Assembly (NCBI GenBank): GCA_029569475.1
Contig: JAKQSZ010000007.1
Span: forward strand, 1 to 64,000
Reading direction: 5' to 3'
Length of the DNA: 64,000 bases
DNA from: Candidatus Eiseniibacteriota bacterium
Lineage (GTDB): Bacteria > Eisenbacteria > RBG-16-71-46 > CAIMUX01
Below are positions 57,361-64,000 of this stretch, piece by piece (within the stretch, counting starts at the first letter, position 1; every line of letters begins with the position of its first letter). Made by a program: the position numbers and the translations under genes. The notes beneath the pieces are model-generated. The model was not told the origin of the DNA and ran no database searches. It saw only the letters and a list, made by a program, of their open reading frames with translations.

Positions 57361-58827
57361 ATGTCAGCACCTGTGCGTGTCCGCTACGCGCCGAGCCCCA
57401 CCGGCTATCTCCACGTCGGCGGAGCCCGGACCGCGCTCTACAACTACCTGTTCGCCCGGCGCCACGGCGGCGAGTTCGTTCTGCGCATCGAGGACACGGA
57501 CCGCAGCCGTTACGTTCCCGGAGCGGTCGAGAGACTGATGGAGTCGCTGCGCTGGTGCGGCTTGGACTACGACGAGGGGCCGGACGTGGGCGGGCCTCAC
57601 GGACCCTACCAGCAATCGCAGCGGCTTCACCTCTACCGGCAGGCCGCCGATTCCCTCCTCTCCGGCGGGCACGCCTATCACTGCTTCTGTCCGCCCGAGA
57701 GCGTCGAGGCCCGCCGGCAGGCCCAGAAGGATGACAAGGCGCCCGTCCGGGTAGAGAATCCGTGCGTCCATCTCTCGGGTGCGGAGGTCGCCGCGCGGCT
57801 GAGCCGGGGAGATCAACACACCATCCGCCTGCGCGTGCCCGCCGGCGAGGAGATCGTCTTCCAGGATCTCGTCCGGGGCGAGATCCGCTTCAACACCGAC
57901 CAGGTCGACGACCAGGTGTTGGTCAAGTCCGACGGCTTCCCGACCTACCATCTAGCGGTGGTGGTCGACGATCACGATATGCGCATCTCCCATGTGTTTC
58001 GGGGCGAGGAGTGGCTCTCCAGCGTTCCCAAGCACCTATTGCTCTATCGCCACCTCGGGTACGAGCTGCCTCTGTTCGGCCACTTCCCGCTCATCCTCAA
58101 TCCCGATCGCTCGAAGCTGAGCAAACGCCAGGGGGATGTGGCCGTGGAGGACTACCGGGCCAAGGGATACCTGCCGGAGGCGTTGATCAACTTCGTGGCC
58201 TTCCTGGGTTGGAACCCCGGCGACGAGCGCGAGATCTTCAGCATGGTCGATCTGGTGCGGGACTTCACGATCGAGCGCGTCGGCCGGTCGGGGGCGGTCT
58301 TCAACCTGGAGAAGCTGAACTGGTACAACCAGCAGTGGCTGCGCCTGCTTCCCCCGGCCCGGGTCTTCGATGACCTGGCGCCGCTCCTGGCCGGGCGCGG
58401 ATGGACCATAGGCGACCCGCCGGCGCGATTCTCCACCGACTACGCCCACCGGGCCTGGGAGCTGATGCGGGATCGCCTGGCGTTCGCCCGGGATTTCCCG
58501 GCGGCCGCCGGGTTCTTTTTCGAAGAGCCGGAGAGCTACGATCCGGCGACCGTGCAGAAGCGTTGGACGGCGGCGTCCCCTGGCTTGCTGCGGGCGGCGC
58601 TTCCCGACCTGGAGGGGCTGGCCTCCTTCTCCGCCGAGGACCTGGAGTCTTGCATCCACCGCGTGGCCGAGGCGCAGGGGGTCAAGGTGGGGGACCTGGT
58701 CCATCCGCTTCGGCTGGCCTGCAGCGGCATCGGGAAAGGACCGGGACTCTACCAGATGATGGAGGTTCTGGGGCGCGAGGCCTGTCTCCGGCGGATCCGC
58801 CGTGCTTTGGAGGTGCTGCCGGGCTGA
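57361..58827 (+). CDS. gltX: Glutamyl-tRNA synthetase
   Basis: 488 residues, class I synthetase. HIGH equivalent in YAPSPTGYLHVGGARTALYN (residues 18-21), LRIEDTDRSR, then the KMSKS equivalent KLSKRQGDVAVEDY (252-256), INFVAFLGWNPGDEREIF and the helical anticodon-binding C-terminus. The length and layout are the bacterial type, with the active-site HFPLILNPDRSKLSK stretch intact. GGGAGAAGC precedes ATG 57361, and a promoter candidate lies at 57281-57309. The synthetase charges tRNA-Glu, probably in a discriminating form since glnS is also present. Confidence 0.95.
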   Translation: MSAPVRVRYAPSPTGYLHVGGARTALYNYLFARRHGGEFVLRIEDTDRSRYVPGAVERLMESLRWCGLDYDEGPDVGGPHGPYQQSQRLHLYRQAADSLLSGGHAYHCFCPPESVEARRQAQKDDKAPVRVENPCVHLSGAEVAARLSRGDQHTIRLRVPAGEEIVFQDLVRGEIRFNTDQVDDQVLVKSDGFPTYHLAVVVDDHDMRISHVFRGEEWLSSVPKHLLLYRHLGYELPLFGHFPLILNPDRSKLSKRQGDVAVEDYRAKGYLPEALINFVAFLGWNPGDEREIFSMVDLVRDFTIERVGRSGAVFNLEKLNWYNQQWLRLLPPARVFDDLAPLLAGRGWTIGDPPARFSTDYAHRAWELMRDRLAFARDFPAAAGFFFEEPESYDPATVQKRWTAASPGLLRAALPDLEGLASFSAEDLESCIHRVAEAQGVKVGDLVHPLRLACSGIGKGPGLYQMMEVLGREACLRRIRRALEVLPG

Positions 58828-59094
58828 GCTCCTGGGCTGTCCGCGCCATCGCCCCTGTGAGCACGCCGTGGTGACGGCGCCCGCCGACCCGGAGTCGACC
58901 GTCGTCTTCCATGCGTGGGCAGCGTTTCCATCAGAGTCGAGCCCGCGCCTTAAGGCGATCGCATTCGGAATCCAGTACGGATGATGTGCCGGTCGCGATC
59001 TCGTCACGCCAGCCGCCCGTTGAGCGCCTCTGCGCTCCCCGCTGGTGTCCTCGCAGTCCGCGTCCCGCGATTTCGCAGTCGATGCCACCAGGTC

Positions 59095-59778
59095 CTACAA
59101 CTGCCGGAGTGCTCGAAGCGCGAGTTCGCAGCGGCGGCGCGCGTACGTCGTGGACGCGGCTCGCCCGGCAACGCGCCGCAGGGTCGGCGAGGCGTAGCGC
59201 AGCTCCCTCGTGGCTTGGGGAGAGTCCGCTTCAACGAGCGACAGGACCGTGTACCAGAAGGGGAATCTTCGCCAGCCGCCTTTGCCGTCGCGCATCCGCT
59301 TCAGGTACCCGATTCCGCGGTGCAAGCGTTCCTCAGGGCGATCCAGCCCGCCCGCCAGGAGGTGACGCCAGAGGGCAACGGAGCATTTGCCGCAGCAAAA
59401 GACGCCGGGGTTCCGGTAGCGTGGGTCCATCTCCGCCCGTTCGAGACATCGCAATAATCCCTCGGAAGCGCCTTCCAGCGCCGCCTGGACGCGGCGGTCT
59501 TCGGCGCCGAGCAGGCGCAGGGCCCGGCACGCCTCCTCGCCGAGGATGTGGCGAGCGGATCCGAAGGTCATCCGTTCGCCCGTGAAGACCACGATGCCGT
59601 TTGTGGTCTCGTCCTCGAACCCGGCGAAGGTGTCCGCGTAGGCTCCGGGCAGGCGGTGACGCGCGGCGATCCAGCGCGACGCCCTTTTCCGCTCTCCCAC
59701 AGGGATTCTTCGTCCCTCGAAGAACGCTTCGTTCACGGCATCGACGGTCATGGAAAGGCTCTTCGGATCGACCAGCAA
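59095..59778 (-). CDS. Unrecognised helical protein, possibly squalene-cyclase-like repeat fold
   Basis: 227 residues, no signal or membrane segment. Features: VDAVNEAFFEGRRIP and WIAARHRLPGAYADTFAGF near the start, a segment VFCCGKCSVALWRHLLAGGL with a C-C-x-x-C cluster (about 128-133), then GIGYLKRMRDGKGGWRRFPF and WYTVLSLVEADSPQATREL. The GxGGWRxFPxxYT pattern recalls the QW-type repeats of terpene cyclases or prenyltransferases, but I cannot name a family. The start is TTG 59778, chosen because GGGAGG lies six bases ahead; ATG 59733 is an alternative. It lies between gltX (convergent) and the DUF1579 gene. Confidence 0.65.
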   Translation of the reverse strand: MLVDPKSLSMTVDAVNEAFFEGRRIPVGERKRASRWIAARHRLPGAYADTFAGFEDETTNGIVVFTGERMTFGSARHILGEEACRALRLLGAEDRRVQAALEGASEGLLRCLERAEMDPRYRNPGVFCCGKCSVALWRHLLAGGLDRPEERLHRGIGYLKRMRDGKGGWRRFPFWYTVLSLVEADSPQATRELRYASPTLRRVAGRAASTTYARRRCELALRALRQL

Positions 59779-59857
59779 GCTACACCTCCCTCTCACTGCG
59801 GCCTCGGTCGTGAGGTAGATCCTGTTCGCGCCGCAACCAGACCCGGGGATCGCGTCG

Positions 59858-60340
59858 TCAGGGCTTGCGCCTGTAGTGCGCCGTCATGAAGGTCACCCAC
59901 CTTCCGTCGTCGCCCAGCATGTGGGACGTGAGCACGCGGTGATCCTCGCCTCGCATCTCGATCACGTCCTTGTACTTCGTCATGCGCGACGCCTCGGAGA
60001 CGCTCGGCCCATCAGTATGGAGCGTCAGGACCTTCTCCGCGGCATCCAGTTCCCCGTCGTAGTGCCACATGTGGGTCATCATCGCCGCGATGAACGTTCC
60101 GGTGAATCGCCGCTTCAGCGGGTCGAAGCCGAGGGTCATCAAGGTGGTGTCGGTTCCGCCGTCGGGCGTGTCGCCGCGGCCCTCGAGAAGAATCCAGATG
60201 CCGCCCATCGAACGGACGGTTTCCATGGTCTGGAACTTCTCCGGCGGCTTGTCCGGCGCCATGGTGGCCTCTCCTTCGCCGGCCCACTCACCCACGAGTT
60301 TCTGCAGCCACTGGTGCTCCTTCCGAGGTTCCGTCTTCAT
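59858..60340 (-). CDS. DUF1579 domain protein
   Basis: 160 residues: EHQWLQKLVGEWAGEGEATM at the start, then ETVRSMGGIWILLEGRGD, TLMTLGFDPLKRRFTGTFI, MMTHMWHYDGELD and a C-terminal VTFMTAHYRRKP. This layout (LxxLVGxW ... R..GG.W ... LGYDP....F.G.. ... W.Y.G) defines DUF1579, a small beta-barrel of unknown function. Cytoplasmic. GGAG precedes ATG 60340. It lies 79 bases upstream of the unrecognised 227-aa protein, same strand, so perhaps an operon. Confidence 0.87.
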   Translation of the reverse strand: MKTEPRKEHQWLQKLVGEWAGEGEATMAPDKPPEKFQTMETVRSMGGIWILLEGRGDTPDGGTDTTLMTLGFDPLKRRFTGTFIAAMMTHMWHYDGELDAAEKVLTLHTDGPSVSEASRMTKYKDVIEMRGEDHRVLTSHMLGDDGRWVTFMTAHYRRKP

Positions 60341-60617
60341 AAACAGCTCCGATCGTCAGAGGTCGCAAACATGCACCCGGCGGCCCGCCTCCGATCCGGT
60401 TGAACGGCTCGTGAGCGCCGGAACCGGACCAACAGCCAGGATAGGACATGCCCGCCGGTCAGACCACGGGATGCTCGCTCCGTTCCGCGTGATTGGCGTT
60501 GTGAAATGAGAATGAGCTTGCCGTGATCGGAGGAGCGGGCATCCTCGTCCGATCCCTGACCAAGCAGTCTTTGGAGAGATGAGACCGTTCGACTTCGGCC
60601 AGGCCGGTCAGGTCACG

Positions 60618-62114
60618 TCAGGGGGTGCCGACCTGGATCCGGATCTCATGGTCACCCCGGACGACCTCGGCCGCCCGAAAGTCTGCGGTCACCGTCTCCA
60701 TGTCCAATGTGACGCCGTCACCGGCGACTTTCACACGTGGCTCTTCCGCCAGGTTGTACACGGTGGCGCGCCTGATTCCGTCATAGAGCGGGTGCTTCCC
60801 GGCTGCTTCGGTCAGGGTCGAGTCTCCCAGCACCACGAAGGATCCCGCCTCGGTGGAGAGACGGAGGAACCTCGTGTGCAGAAGGCTGCCGCCATCCAGC
60901 AGGATCACATGGTCCGCGTCGAATCCCTCCGGCCACAGCGGCGTCCGGACGGCGCTCTCGATGACCAGGCGCCACGACCGGGACGCCGCCAAACGCGCCA
61001 CGAGCCGGGCGCGCGACTCCTGCAAGGCGGCCACGTCCCGGCCCGCGGCCTCCACGGCGCCATCGACCTCCTCCATGCGGACGCGGCACTCCGGCGAGGC
61101 CGGCAGGATCATGACGACTCGCCGGGCGTCGTCGTCCAGGAAGCGGGAAGGATCGGCGCCGAACCCTTCCCGCCAGCCGGGCCGGAATCGATCGAGCAGG
61201 AAGGCCCAGGCGGAACCGGTCAGCCGCGTGCGCCGCCGCAGCTCATTGGCGCCGAAGGGCTCGGACGGAAACTCCGGCCCGGTCCGCCGCAGCGCTCGCG
61301 CCCCCACGTAGGCCGCGGTGCCATCCCTGTTCTCGATCCCGCGTTCGTAGGCGATGGCATCGGGGTTCATGCTGCCCAGCCGTCCCAGCCGGAAGGAGAC
61401 CGCATGCCTGGCCCAGCCGATGGCCTCGGCGCTGTCGGGGGAGGCCAGGGACCGGCGCAGCATCTCCACCTCGAGGCGCGCGCGGGCCAGCAGGTCGGGG
61501 TCATCGGCCGGGTACACGAAGAGCCCGGATTCATCCGCGCCCCAGTCGCGTCCGGTGTCGGACTGGAAGACGTGAAAGCCCTCGCGCGCCACCAACGCCG
61601 GCAGCCGGCTCCACCCGGTCGTGTCGGCTTCCGTCCGGTCCGTCCCGGCCCCATCGGAGACGGGCCTGCCGTTTTCCACCCCGCTCTTCCCCGTTGGGTT
61701 CGCTCCTGCCGGGCCGGTTTCGATCAGCAAGGTCACGGTTCGCACGTTTCCGATCAGCGCTGAGGAGTTGGCCACGACGGCGGCGTGACGCCCCTCGCAG
61801 GCGAGCAAGCCTCCTGGCCGCGGGCGGAACTCCTTTGGGGGAGCCGGGTGGCGGAGCAGCCAGGTATCGTGGCCATCGTAGACGGCCAACGGAATCTTCA
61901 GCGGATCGTAGCCGGGCCATAGATCCACCCCCGCGAGCATCCGGTGGAGATCGTCCTCGAGCTGGCGGATAGGGGAGGATGCCGGCGTCGTGGCTGCAGC
62001 CACGCCCACGCCCATCGTCGAGCGGGTTCCGAGGACCAGGAGGAGTGCCAGGACAGGGACCAGACCAAGGGCGGGAATGAGCGCGCGTGCGCGCCCGGGG
62101 AGCCCATCGTGCAT
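60618..62114 (-). CDS. Secreted protein of unknown function
   Basis: 498 residues with a signal peptide (ARALIPALGLVPVLALLLVLG). The mature part opens with DLWPGYDPLKIPLAVYDGHD, then TWLLRHPAPPKEFRP, GNVRTVTLLIE, FHVFQSDTGRDWGADESGLF, EIGWARHAVSFR-like and a C-terminal beta-rich stretch (GDGVTLDMETVTADFR, GDHEIRIQV). The FHVFQ and LWPGYDP stretches look like a conserved periplasmic family I have seen annotated as hypothetical; no function is known to me. A Ser/Gly/Asp-rich insertion (about 105-140) interrupts the first part. AAGGAG precedes ATG 62114. It is divergent from the Arg/Gly-rich gene at 62262. Confidence 0.7.
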   Translation of the reverse strand: MHDGLPGRARALIPALGLVPVLALLLVLGTRSTMGVGVAAATTPASSPIRQLEDDLHRMLAGVDLWPGYDPLKIPLAVYDGHDTWLLRHPAPPKEFRPRPGGLLACEGRHAAVVANSSALIGNVRTVTLLIETGPAGANPTGKSGVENGRPVSDGAGTDRTEADTTGWSRLPALVAREGFHVFQSDTGRDWGADESGLFVYPADDPDLLARARLEVEMLRRSLASPDSAEAIGWARHAVSFRLGRLGSMNPDAIAYERGIENRDGTAAYVGARALRRTGPEFPSEPFGANELRRRTRLTGSAWAFLLDRFRPGWREGFGADPSRFLDDDARRVVMILPASPECRVRMEEVDGAVEAAGRDVAALQESRARLVARLAASRSWRLVIESAVRTPLWPEGFDADHVILLDGGSLLHTRFLRLSTEAGSFVVLGDSTLTEAAGKHPLYDGIRRATVYNLAEEPRVKVAGDGVTLDMETVTADFRAAEVVRGDHEIRIQVGTP

Positions 62115-62261
62115 CGGAGATCTCCTTGCGATGAAGTGCTCCTTCACGATCTCGACCGCCGGTGTTTCCGTCAAGCGCCGAGAGGAGGCGCACAGTGTAT
62201 CATCCGGATGCCAGGGGCGGCGGACCGTTACCCGCCGTCCGCCGGGAAGGGGGCGTAGATC

Positions 62262-63098
62262 ATGAAAGACGAATCGTCCGGGAAGAAGCGCCAGGGAAAG
62301 CACGAACGCCGTCACGACCGTGAAGGCGGCGCCCGGGCTCAGCGACCGCGCTCCGGAGGCGGTCATGACGAGCGAGGGGACCGTCGATCGGGCCCGCGCG
62401 AGGGCGGCCCGGCGGGACGCGGTCCGCGGAGCTTCAGGCCCAAGGGAGAGTTCCACGCACCGGGCGGCGGACGTCCGGGGGGGCGTCCGGGCGGTCGTCC
62501 GGGCGGTCGTCCCGGCGGTCCCAAGGGTGGCCCGCGCCCCCACGGCAAGCCGGGCGAACGCTCCGGTCACGGCGGGGAACGGCCGATCTTCCGCAAACCC
62601 GGGCCGCCGCGGTTCCGCGAACACCCGCCTCGGCCGCATCACGGTTCCCACGAGCGCGGTTCCATGGTTCACCTCGATCCCGATGTGGCCGCGGTCTTCC
62701 GTTCTCCCGAGGCGGTCAACCGGATCCTGCGGGCCATCATCAGCGCATTCCCCTCGGCGGGCGGGCCGGCTCGCGACCGCGGCTTCGGCGGTGGGCGCGA
62801 GTTCTCCTCCGGCTCGTCACGCGACTTCGCTCCCCGAGATCCGCGCGGCCGTGACTCCGCATCCGGCGGACCGCGGGACGACGAGTTCGAAGCCGGGGAT
62901 CACCCGAGAGGGAAAGGCGGAACGGACAAAGAGGCGCGCCGGTCGCGGAGCGGCAAGCCGAGGCCCAAGAACAAGGCCGCCGCGCCCTCGGAGGAGACGG
63001 ATGCCGGGATGATGGAAGGCGACGATGAACTCGAAGGGTTCGAGGACTTCGCGGCCGATCCCACCGGCTGGCTGGACGAGCACGACGAAGAGGACTGA
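62262..63098 (+). CDS. Arg/Gly-rich disordered protein of unknown function
   Basis: 278 residues. Charged low-complexity N-terminus (about 1-135), with an RPGG array from a 12-bp tandem repeat, then a short hydrophobic motif HLDPDVAAVFRSPEAVNRIL (about 137-156) followed by RAIISAFP, and an acidic tail ending DEHDEED. Composition is like an RNA-binding or chromatin-like protein; the central VAAVFRSPEAVNRIL motif with flanking disorder could be a peptide that docks on a partner. No family recognised. Start ATG 62262 after GGGGGCG; the +3 composition is consistent with coding (RGG rather than Arg/Pro shadow). The next gene starts 20 bases downstream. Confidence 0.6.
   Translation: MKDESSGKKRQGKHERRHDREGGARAQRPRSGGGHDERGDRRSGPREGGPAGRGPRSFRPKGEFHAPGGGRPGGRPGGRPGGRPGGPKGGPRPHGKPGERSGHGGERPIFRKPGPPRFREHPPRPHHGSHERGSMVHLDPDVAAVFRSPEAVNRILRAIISAFPSAGGPARDRGFGGGREFSSGSSRDFAPRDPRGRDSASGGPRDDEFEAGDHPRGKGGTDKEARRSRSGKPRPKNKAAAPSEETDAGMMEGDDELEGFEDFAADPTGWLDEHDEED
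62472..62519. repeat. 12-bp tandem repeat x4
   Basis: Four units near CGTCCGGGCGGT (62472-62519) encoding RPGG repeats in the Arg/Gly-rich protein. Confidence 0.8.
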
Positions 63099-63117
63099 CA
63101 CCCGGATCGCCGAAGAG

Positions 63118-64000
63118 ATGCGCGTGGCCTGTGCGGTGGATGCCGTGCCCGGGACCGCCAGAGCGATCCTCACGGGGCTGATCGTCCTCATCCTGTCCAT
63201 GGGAGGCCTGCCGGGTGCCGGGTCGATGCTGACGGCCCGGCCGGCCCGGGCGGAGGAGGCGAGGCCGTCCCGAACGATCACGTACCAGATCCTGTTCAAC
63301 GGAGCGCCCGCCTCTGAAGAAGGACGCATCCTGGTCGAGACCTCGGGCGCTTCGGCCTTGGTGCGCCAGGTCCTGGACGGCCGACCCCTCGACAACGCCC
63401 CCGAAGAGGCCGGTTGGATCTGTTACGAGGATTCGACGACCTGGCAGACGGCGCGCTTCCGCGACGGGCGGAAGATCGCGGTGCGGACGCCCTTCCGGGA
63501 TCTGCCCGCCCTCGAGATGACCGCCGATACGGCGACCGTCCTGGGACGCCTCTGCCGGAAGGCGACAACGACGATCCGCTCGAACACCCTCGAAGTGTGG
63601 TTCGCCCCCGGCACGGACGGGGCAGGTTCTCCCTCGCTGAGTCTCGTCGTGCCCGGCGGGTTGGTGCTCAAGGTCATTCGCAATGGCAACCACGAGATCC
63701 GCGCGGTGGACATGCGCGACTCAGGGGTTCTCGAAACCGTGGTGGACGACGCCGCCGCCGCGATGCGGGAAGGGGTTTGTGCGACCTCCGCTCGTGCGGG
63801 GTGGGAACTGGTGGATCCGCCGGTCTATCGCGCGCGGGTCAATGCCGCCTACGTTACGACGGTCGATGTTCTCACCGGGCAGATCCTCAACTACTCCGAT
63901 TCGCTCTCCAGTGCGGTGGGGGAAGCTGGGGTCTTGCGGTTCGCGGGGGGGACGGTGGCTGTGCGCCGCGTCCGGCTTCCCGAGATTCCGCGAGATTGCG
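63118..64000 (+). CDS. Exported protein, possibly peptide-N-glycosidase F-like or GLPGLI-like (cut by window end)
   Basis: The frame is open from ATG 63118 to the last base (294 codons so far). A signal peptide (AILTGLIVLILSMGGLPGAG) is followed by TITYQILFNGAPASEEGRIL, VRQVLDGRPLDNAPEEAGW, TWQTARFRDGRKIAV, VLGRLCRKATTTIRSNTLEV, WFAPGTDG, SLSLVVPGGLVLKVIRNGNH and FAGGTVAVRRVRLPEI. The CRKATTxIRSNTxEVWF stretch and the FAGGTV..RVRLPE stretch recall the N-terminal domain of PNGase F-related and GLPGLI proteins of FCB bacteria; this is from memory. The catalytic PNGase domain, if any, would lie beyond the window. Starts 20 bases after the Arg/Gly-rich gene, possibly in one operon. Confidence 0.55.
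   Translation, partial: MRVACAVDAVPGTARAILTGLIVLILSMGGLPGAGSMLTARPARAEEARPSRTITYQILFNGAPASEEGRILVETSGASALVRQVLDGRPLDNAPEEAGWICYEDSTTWQTARFRDGRKIAVRTPFRDLPALEMTADTATVLGRLCRKATTTIRSNTLEVWFAPGTDGAGSPSLSLVVPGGLVLKVIRNGNHEIRAVDMRDSGVLETVVDDAAAAMREGVCATSARAGWELVDPPVYRARVNAAYVTTVDVLTGQILNYSDSLSSAVGEAGVLRFAGGTVAVRRVRLPEIPRDC

Overview
The window is very GC-rich, densely packed bacterial chromosome with no rRNA, tRNA, CRISPR array or intact mobile element that I can see. Three proteins end in, or consist of, a FlgD-like/Por-type beta-sandwich sorting tail (PNP motif, then VxVFDVxGR, then SGVYLLRL-like). This, with dockerin-like and Fn3-rich secreted proteins and a Wza/Wzz-type polysaccharide locus, suggests a Gram-negative member of the FCB-like candidate phyla (Eisenbacteria, Krumholzibacteria or Latescibacteria type). 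The placement is inference. Heme A biosynthesis genes (ctaA, ctaB) indicate an aerobe with an aa3-type oxidase, and a CRP/FNR-type box suggests oxygen or nitric oxide responsive regulation.

Layout. 1-1.1 kb: tail of a transposase, a dockerin-like fragment and a small sorting-domain gene broken by a frameshift. 1.3-6.8 kb: POT peptide transporter, DUF3179 protein, ctaB and the divergent ctaA. 7-9 kb: an unusually short alaS. 9.1-12.3 kb: a 93-aa basic protein, a double PRC-barrel protein, a GT4 glycosyltransferase, a 4 x 32-bp repeat array and a 49-aa lmo0937-type membrane protein. 12.5-21 kb: a tightly overlapping exopolysaccharide operon (GT4, O-antigen polymerase/ligase, SLBB export protein, Wzz-like, GT4, PssD/Alg14-like, PssE/Alg13-like). 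21-28 kb: genes facing it for a polysaccharide deacetylase lipoprotein, a heparinase II/III-like enzyme and a six-Fn3 secreted protein. 28.7-34 kb: archease, two overlapping M20 amidohydrolases, DUF2203, and a TPR-zincin. 34-40.5 kb: DEAD-box helicase, a DUF438-hemerythrin-PAS-DUF2249 protein behind an FNR-type box, an SGNH-TPR membrane protein and a transposase fragment. 40.7-51 kb: a PQQ-type propeller/PKD/PA14 secreted protein, an RlhA-like U32 protein, a membrane MutS-like ATPase and glnS with a consensus promoter. 51-64 kb: GNAT, NmrA, a hybrid sensor kinase, gltX, DUF1579, several unrecognised proteins and a secreted protein running off the edge.

The most striking unexplained property is the density of short tandem repeats: about thirteen arrays with units of 12-51 bp in 64 kb. 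Several straddle stop codons (alaS, helicase) or encode Arg-rich or Pro/Ala-rich segments ahead of signal peptides or between domains. The most distinctive single genes are the short alaS, which resembles the Patescibacteria (CPR) form, and the FNR-box/DUF438 fusion. I did not find a convincing new defence or biosynthetic system; the remaining novelty lies in the repeats and a handful of uncharacterised protein families.
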